Shown one piece after another: positions 6,193-9,600 of a stretch of 9,600 nucleotides of DNA (the stretch's first letter is position 1; every line of letters starts with the position of its first letter). The translations under genes were made by a program, and so were the position numbers. Location of the stretch: NCBI GenBank assembly GCA_025927515.1, contig JAICLG010000109.1, positions 1 to 9,600 on the forward strand, in the 5' to 3' direction. Under the pieces are notes generated by a model. It worked only from the letters and a program-made list of their open reading frames with translations. It searched no databases and was not told the origin of the DNA. Source of the stretch: Hyphomicrobium sp. (GTDB lineage Bacteria > Pseudomonadota > Alphaproteobacteria > Rhizobiales > Hyphomicrobiaceae).

Positions 6193-6780
6193 ATGGCTGA
6201 CATAACTTCAGAAGGCGCCGCGGGCCGCCGCGCGGAAGCGCAGGAGAGGTTGGGATCGACCGCTGCGTCAGACCTGGGGCGCCACCTCGCCGCGCCGGAA
6301 CTTATCTCCTGCGTCGAACTGCTGTATTTCGCATATCGCGATTTCACGTCCGATCCGGACACGATGCTCGAACAGTACGGATTTGGCCGGGCGCATCATC
6401 GGGTCCTTCATTTCGTCCACCGCAACCCCGGACTGAAGGTTGCGGAATTGCTCGATATTCTCAAGATCACAAAGCAGTCACTGGCGCGTGTTCTGAAGCA
6501 GCTTGTCGACGAAGGCTTCATCATCCAGCGTGCCGGAAGCGAAGACCGGCGCGAACGGCGTCTCTATCTCTCAGCCAAAGGCGGACGTCTGACCGATAAA
6601 CTGACACAAATTCAGGTCAAACGGGTTGAAGGGGCACTTGCCACGCTAGGTCCAGGCGCGGATGCTCTCGCGCGCCAGTTTCTTTTCGCTATGATCAACG
6701 AGAAGGACCGGTCACAGGTGGAAATTCTCATCAAGGGTCAGCGCGTCGAGATCGCGGGAGAGCCCGGCAGCAACGAATGA
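6193..6780 (+). CDS. petP: MarR-family transcriptional regulator (PetP-like)
   Basis: This 195-residue protein carries a MarR winged helix: dimer-forming N-terminal helix around 36-52, HTH from about 81 to 108 (LKVAELLDILKITKQSLARVL), and a wing with the family signature EDRRERRLYLSAKG (117-130). The C-terminal helix (134-182) would complete the dimer. The first 35 residues are an extra low-complexity extension. The stop overlaps an ATG of the next frame (ATGA at 6777-6780), so it is probably co-transcribed with the response regulator. A MarR protein directly before an OmpR-type regulator is the arrangement named petP-petR in Rhodobacter capsulatus, where PetR is tied to cytochrome bc1 formation. 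The symbol here follows that arrangement, not a tested orthology. The start ATG has no close Shine-Dalgarno sequence. Confidence 0.88.
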   Translation: MADITSEGAAGRRAEAQERLGSTAASDLGRHLAAPELISCVELLYFAYRDFTSDPDTMLEQYGFGRAHHRVLHFVHRNPGLKVAELLDILKITKQSLARVLKQLVDEGFIIQRAGSEDRRERRLYLSAKGGRLTDKLTQIQVKRVEGALATLGPGADALARQFLFAMINEKDRSQVEILIKGQRVEIAGEPGSNE

Positions 6781-6788
6781 GAGGTTCA

Positions 6789-7493
6789 ATGCCGCAGGAA
6801 AGAGCCGAGCCGCTTGCGGACAATGCTCCGCATATTCTCGTCGTAGACGACGACCAGAAGATCCGCGCCCTTCTCGGACGCTTTCTGACGGGCAACGGTT
6901 TCCGGGTTACCGAAGCCGCTGACTCCGCCGCGGCAAGAGCGTACATGCGCGGTCTGGCTTTCGATCTGGTGCTGCTCGACGTGATGATGCCGGGCGAGTG
7001 CGGATTGACGTTGGCTCGCGATCTCAAGTCGACGCGCCCCGTTCCGATCTGCATGCTGACGGCACTCGCCGACGCGGAGAACCGCATCTCGGGGCTCGAA
7101 GCCGGGGTCGACGATTATGTGTCGAAGCCGTTCGAACCGCGGGAATTGCTTCTGAGACTGCGCAACATCCTCAGACGCGGGCAGACGCCGGTCATCACCC
7201 GCGACGAAATCCGCATGGGTGGCTGTGCGTTCAACATCACGCGCGGTGAACTCAGGCGGGACGAGGAAACGATAAAGCTCACCGAACGCGAACGCGATCT
7301 GCTCCGGCTTTTCGCACAGCGCATCGGCGTCGCCGTTCCTCGGCATGAGCTTTCGAGCGACGACAGCACGGGCAGCGAACGCGCCATCGACGTGCAGATC
7401 AATCGCTTGCGACGTAAAATCGAGGCCGATCCTTCCAATCCCGTCTACCTGCAGACGGTGCGGGGCAAGGGCTACATCCTCTATACGGATTGA
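6789..7493 (+). CDS. petR: OmpR/PhoB-family response regulator (PetR-like)
   Basis: This is a two-component DNA-binding response regulator. Counting from the ATG at 6789 (234 residues), the receiver domain holds the acidic pocket D20-D22 (VVDDD), the phospho-acceptor D64 (LLDVMMPG), T91 (MLTAL) and K113 (VSKPFEP). The C-terminal OmpR-type winged helix covers about 135-234, with LTERERDLL and the recognition-helix region ERAIDVQINRLRRKIE, ending YLQTVRGKGYIL. I prefer 6789 because GAGAGG lies 4 bases upstream; the in-frame ATG at 6777, which overlaps the MarR stop, is possible and adds four residues. All catalytic residues are present, so it should be phosphorylated, most simply by the kinase encoded immediately downstream. 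The PetR name rests on the MarR neighbour and domain type. Confidence 0.93.
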   Translation: MPQERAEPLADNAPHILVVDDDQKIRALLGRFLTGNGFRVTEAADSAAARAYMRGLAFDLVLLDVMMPGECGLTLARDLKSTRPVPICMLTALADAENRISGLEAGVDDYVSKPFEPRELLLRLRNILRRGQTPVITRDEIRMGGCAFNITRGELRRDEETIKLTERERDLLRLFAQRIGVAVPRHELSSDDSTGSERAIDVQINRLRRKIEADPSNPVYLQTVRGKGYILYTD

Positions 7494-8959
7494 CCGTGAC
7501 GAGCCGCATCCCTCCTTTCGGAGCCAAGCAGACTGAGACGGCGATGGCGGTTATAGGCGAGACGACCTCGAAGGCCGAGAGCGGCCAATCCTATTACCGG
7601 CGCTTTCGCACGCATCCTTTCGTCGTGCGCCTTTTCGGCGTTGCGGGCGACATGCTGCCGAAAGGACTTTATGCGCGTGCGCTTCTCATCATCATCACGC
7701 CGATTGTGGTTCTCGAAGGCGTCATCGCATTCGCGTTCATGGAGCGCCACTGGCAGGCGGTGACGCGCCGCCTTTCGGAAGCGACGGCACGCGATATCGC
7801 CGCTCTGATCGAGGTTTACAGCAATCTTCCGAAGGCCGAAAATGCCCAGAAGATCGTCGATCTCGCGCGCGAACGGCTGAACCTCAAAATGGAGATACTT
7901 CCGCCTGGCGACCTTCCGCCGCCGGGGCCGAAACCGTTCTTTCGATTGCTCGACAGAGCGCTTTCGAACGAACTGCGCAAGCATGTGCAGCTGCCGTTCT
8001 GGATCGACACGGTCGGGGCCTCTCAAAACGTCGAGATTCGCGTCAAGCGGCCGGAAGCCATTTTGCGCTTTGTTGCGACGCGCAGCCAGACGTACGCTTC
8101 GAACTCGCACATTTTCCTGCTCTGGATGGTTGGGTCTTCGGTCATTCTGCTGACCGTCGCGATCCTGTTCCTCAGAAACCAGATCCGGCCGATCCTGCGC
8201 TTGGCGGACGCCGCTGACGCCTTCGGAAAGGGGCGCACGATCTCGGAAGATTTCCGGCCGCGCGGAGCCCGTGAAGTTCGCCAGGCCGCAGTCGCCTTCC
8301 TGCAGATGCGGGATCGCATCAAGCAGCACGTCGAGCAGCGGACGACGATGCTGGCGGGTGTCAGCCATGACCTTCGAACGGTTCTGACGCGATTCAAGTT
8401 GGAGCTGGCGCTGCTCGAGGATACGCCGGAAGCCCGTTCGCTTTCGACGGACGTCAACGAGATGCAGCACATGCTCGAAGACTATCTCGCTTTTGCCAAG
8501 GGCGACGGCGGCGAGGAAGCCAAGCCGACGGATCTTCCGGAACTTCTTCAGGAGATCGTGGACGACGCTTCGATTTACGCAGCCACGATCGATCTCAAAG
8601 TTCGTAAAAGCAAAGGCAACATCGTGCTGCCGTTGAAACGGCAGGCCCTGAAGCGCGCCATTACGAATCTCGTCACCAATGCTGCGCGGTTCGGCGATCA
8701 CATCGTCATTCGCGTTGCGCCCGAAGGACAATGGGTGCGCATCGAGGTTGACGACAACGGCCCGGGCATTCCCGAAAGAGAGCGCGAAAACGTGTTCCGG
8801 CCATTCTATAGGCTTGACCACGCCCGCAACCAGGACGAGGGCAACAGCGGCCTCGGGCTTGCGATCGCACGCGACATCGCAAAGAGTCATGGCGGCGAGA
8901 TCGCGCTCGGGCAGAGCTCGATGGGCGGGCTCCGCGCGATCATCTCGCTTCCGCAGTGA
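7490..8959 (+). CDS. Membrane sensor histidine kinase (EnvZ-like), likely partner of the upstream response regulator
   Basis: Coordinates give the longest reading (489 residues from a TTG that overlaps the previous stop); GTG 7496 and ATG 7544 are real alternatives, and none has a clear ribosome binding site. Numbering here uses the longest form. Transmembrane helices lie at about 64-84 and 207-228, enclosing a sensor region of about 120 residues outside the inner membrane. A HAMP linker follows (229-283). The phospho-acceptor H293 sits in VSHDLRTVLTR, where the common proline of the H-box is a valine. The ATPase domain has the N-box (N393, N397), G1 box DDNGPGIP (421-428), F-box FRPFYR (436-441) and G2 box GNSGLGLAIA (451-460). 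All nucleotide-binding elements are intact, so it should be active. The gene touches the response regulator frame, indicating a cognate pair. The signal is unknown; the EnvZ comparison is by layout only. Confidence 0.92.
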   Translation: MTVTSRIPPFGAKQTETAMAVIGETTSKAESGQSYYRRFRTHPFVVRLFGVAGDMLPKGLYARALLIIITPIVVLEGVIAFAFMERHWQAVTRRLSEATARDIAALIEVYSNLPKAENAQKIVDLARERLNLKMEILPPGDLPPPGPKPFFRLLDRALSNELRKHVQLPFWIDTVGASQNVEIRVKRPEAILRFVATRSQTYASNSHIFLLWMVGSSVILLTVAILFLRNQIRPILRLADAADAFGKGRTISEDFRPRGAREVRQAAVAFLQMRDRIKQHVEQRTTMLAGVSHDLRTVLTRFKLELALLEDTPEARSLSTDVNEMQHMLEDYLAFAKGDGGEEAKPTDLPELLQEIVDDASIYAATIDLKVRKSKGNIVLPLKRQALKRAITNLVTNAARFGDHIVIRVAPEGQWVRIEVDDNGPGIPERERENVFRPFYRLDHARNQDEGNSGLGLAIARDIAKSHGGEIALGQSSMGGLRAIISLPQ

Positions 8960-9204
8960 ATAGTTCGATTGCTTTCAAGCAATTACGGCGTCAGCGGTCG
9001 GCACACGGGCTTGTGATTTGACCGTAATGTTATGATATTACACCATACGTGCATCGGTTCCGGAACGTATCCCGTCCGACTACGGTAAGGTGTCCTCCAA
9101 ACCTGCAGTCCCGGTACCGAAATTCCCGAACGCCGTGGGTCGCCAGCCCATTCGGGATGACAATAGCGGCCGCGAGCCCCGGAACGATGGACTTCCCAGC
9201 CCCG
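8960..9204. other. Convergent intergenic spacer with weak stem-loops
   Basis: This spacer separates the convergent kinase and proC ends. Nine bases after the kinase region begins to be non-coding is ATTGCTTTCAAGCAAT (8968-8983), a 7-bp perfect inverted repeat with a 2-base loop but no T-run after it. ATACGT (9045-9050) and ACGTAT (9065-9070) flank a palindromic GTTCCGGAAC (9057-9066). A larger bulged stem follows at 9124-9157. A short minus-strand frame crosses the spacer (9242-9030) but has no recognisable family and overlaps proC, so I do not call it a gene. Confidence 0.5.
9124..9157 (-). terminator. Possible weak terminator or 3' stem-loop after proC
   Basis: Read on the minus strand, this lies 48 bases beyond the proC stop. 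TCCCGAA (9124-9130) pairs with TTCGGGA (9151-9157) and TGGG (9136-9139) with CCCA (9147-9150), leaving a 7-base loop and a 5-base bulge on one side. It is followed on the minus strand by AATTT, a short and imperfect T-run, so termination strength is doubtful. Confidence 0.28.
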
Positions 9205-9600
9205 TCAGCTTCCGAGTTCGCGGCCACGCTTTTGTGCAGCAAGGACCGCTTCGGTCATTAGCTCCTGCAGGCCATCTTTATCGCGCATCAAGATGGAAAG
9301 CGCCGCGGCTGTCGTGCCGCCGGGGGACGTCACGTTCTGCCTGAGCGTCGCGGGATCCCTGGCTGAGCGCCGCATGAGTTCTCCCGCACCCGACACGGTC
9401 GCTCGTGCGAGTTGCATCGACGTTGCAGCATCGAGGCCGGCGGCTTCGCCCGCACGCGCCAATGCCTCCGTCATCAGAAAAACGTAGGCCGGGCCGGAGC
9501 CTGATACGGCTGTCACCGCATCGATCAACGCTTCGTCCTCGACCCACACGACGTCGCCGGCGGCCTCGAGCAGCTGCCGGCAGAGATCTTTCTGTTTCGC
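9205..9600 (-). CDS. proC: Pyrroline-5-carboxylate reductase, C-terminal half (truncated by window edge)
   Basis: ProC reduces 1-pyrroline-5-carboxylate to proline with NAD(P)H, the last step of proline synthesis, in the cytoplasm. The frame is open to the right edge, so only about 131 C-terminal residues of a roughly 270-residue enzyme are seen; the N-terminal Rossmann domain lies outside. The dimerisation domain is clear: EDEALIDAVTAVSGSGPAYVF, then the helix LARAGEAAGLDAATSMQLA, and the family signature LRQNVTSPGGTTAAALSIL, ending AQKRGRELGS. A GTG at 9549 could be mistaken for a start, but the residues before it (KDLCRQLLEAAGDVVWV) continue the ProC pattern, so it is internal. The stop TGA is at 9207-9205. 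The gene converges on the histidine kinase. Confidence 0.95.
   Translation of the reverse strand, partial: AKQKDLCRQLLEAAGDVVWVEDEALIDAVTAVSGSGPAYVFLMTEALARAGEAAGLDAATSMQLARATVSGAGELMRRSARDPATLRQNVTSPGGTTAAALSILMRDKDGLQELMTEAVLAAQKRGRELGS

Noticed and set aside
5231..6205. 324-codon plus-strand frame opposite ilvE
   Set aside because: IlvE on the minus strand has the complete class IV aminotransferase signature, so this is an antisense shadow.
6185..6208. Imperfect inverted repeat around the MarR start codon as an autoregulatory operator
   Set aside because: Only GTCA/TGAC pair symmetrically and the outer AAGT/ACTT arms are out of register, so it is near chance level.
7481..8890. 469-codon minus-strand frame opposite the histidine kinase
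   Set aside because: The plus-strand frame contains all kinase motifs in order; the opposite frame is Arg/Asp-rich with no recognisable domain and reflects G/C-rich third positions.

Overview
The window looks like chromosomal DNA from an alphaproteobacterium, most likely of the order Hyphomicrobiales. The basis is GC-rich coding sequence with G/C-biased third codon positions, a MarR-type regulator directly followed by an OmpR-type response regulator (the PetP-PetR arrangement), and a sensor kinase and a small cysteine-rich secreted protein of kinds I associate with that order. The order-level placement is an inference from gene content and was not tested by any search.

Layout. From 1 to 2055 (+) lies the end of a surface-polysaccharide locus: the C-terminal half of dTDP-4-dehydrorhamnose reductase (rfbD), overlapping by 4 bases with glucose-1-phosphate thymidylyltransferase (rfbA), then a small protein with a DVD motif that resembles a GT-A-fold sugar transferase. 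RfbA and RfbD catalyse the first and last steps of dTDP-L-rhamnose synthesis. From 4227 down to 2107 (-) lie a PYROXD2/CrtI-like FAD-dependent oxidoreductase and the ribosome-rescue peptidyl-tRNA hydrolase arfB. Two tiny open frames that overlap each other fill the gap between them. A 262-bp divergent spacer with overlapping inverted repeats separates the oxidoreductase from a short two-helix membrane protein (4490-4741, +). That gene converges on a secreted eight-cysteine protein (4780-5058, -), which lies downstream of the branched-chain aminotransferase ilvE (5147-6043, -).

From 6193 to 8959 (+), divergent from ilvE, is a compact regulatory unit: a MarR-family regulator (petP-like), an OmpR-family response regulator (petR-like) and a two-helix membrane histidine kinase. 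Their reading frames touch or overlap, so they are probably co-expressed as a one-component regulator plus a cognate two-component pair. A convergent 245-bp spacer with weak stem-loops leads to the C-terminal half of proC (pyrroline-5-carboxylate reductase, -), which runs off the right edge.

Most of the window is conserved housekeeping, envelope and regulatory content. I saw no mobile element, CRISPR array, rRNA or tRNA gene, and nothing that clearly makes a new defence or metabolic system. The least explained items are the secreted cysteine-rich protein, the DVD-motif protein, the mini-frames before arfB, and the nested inverted repeats at 4331-4387.
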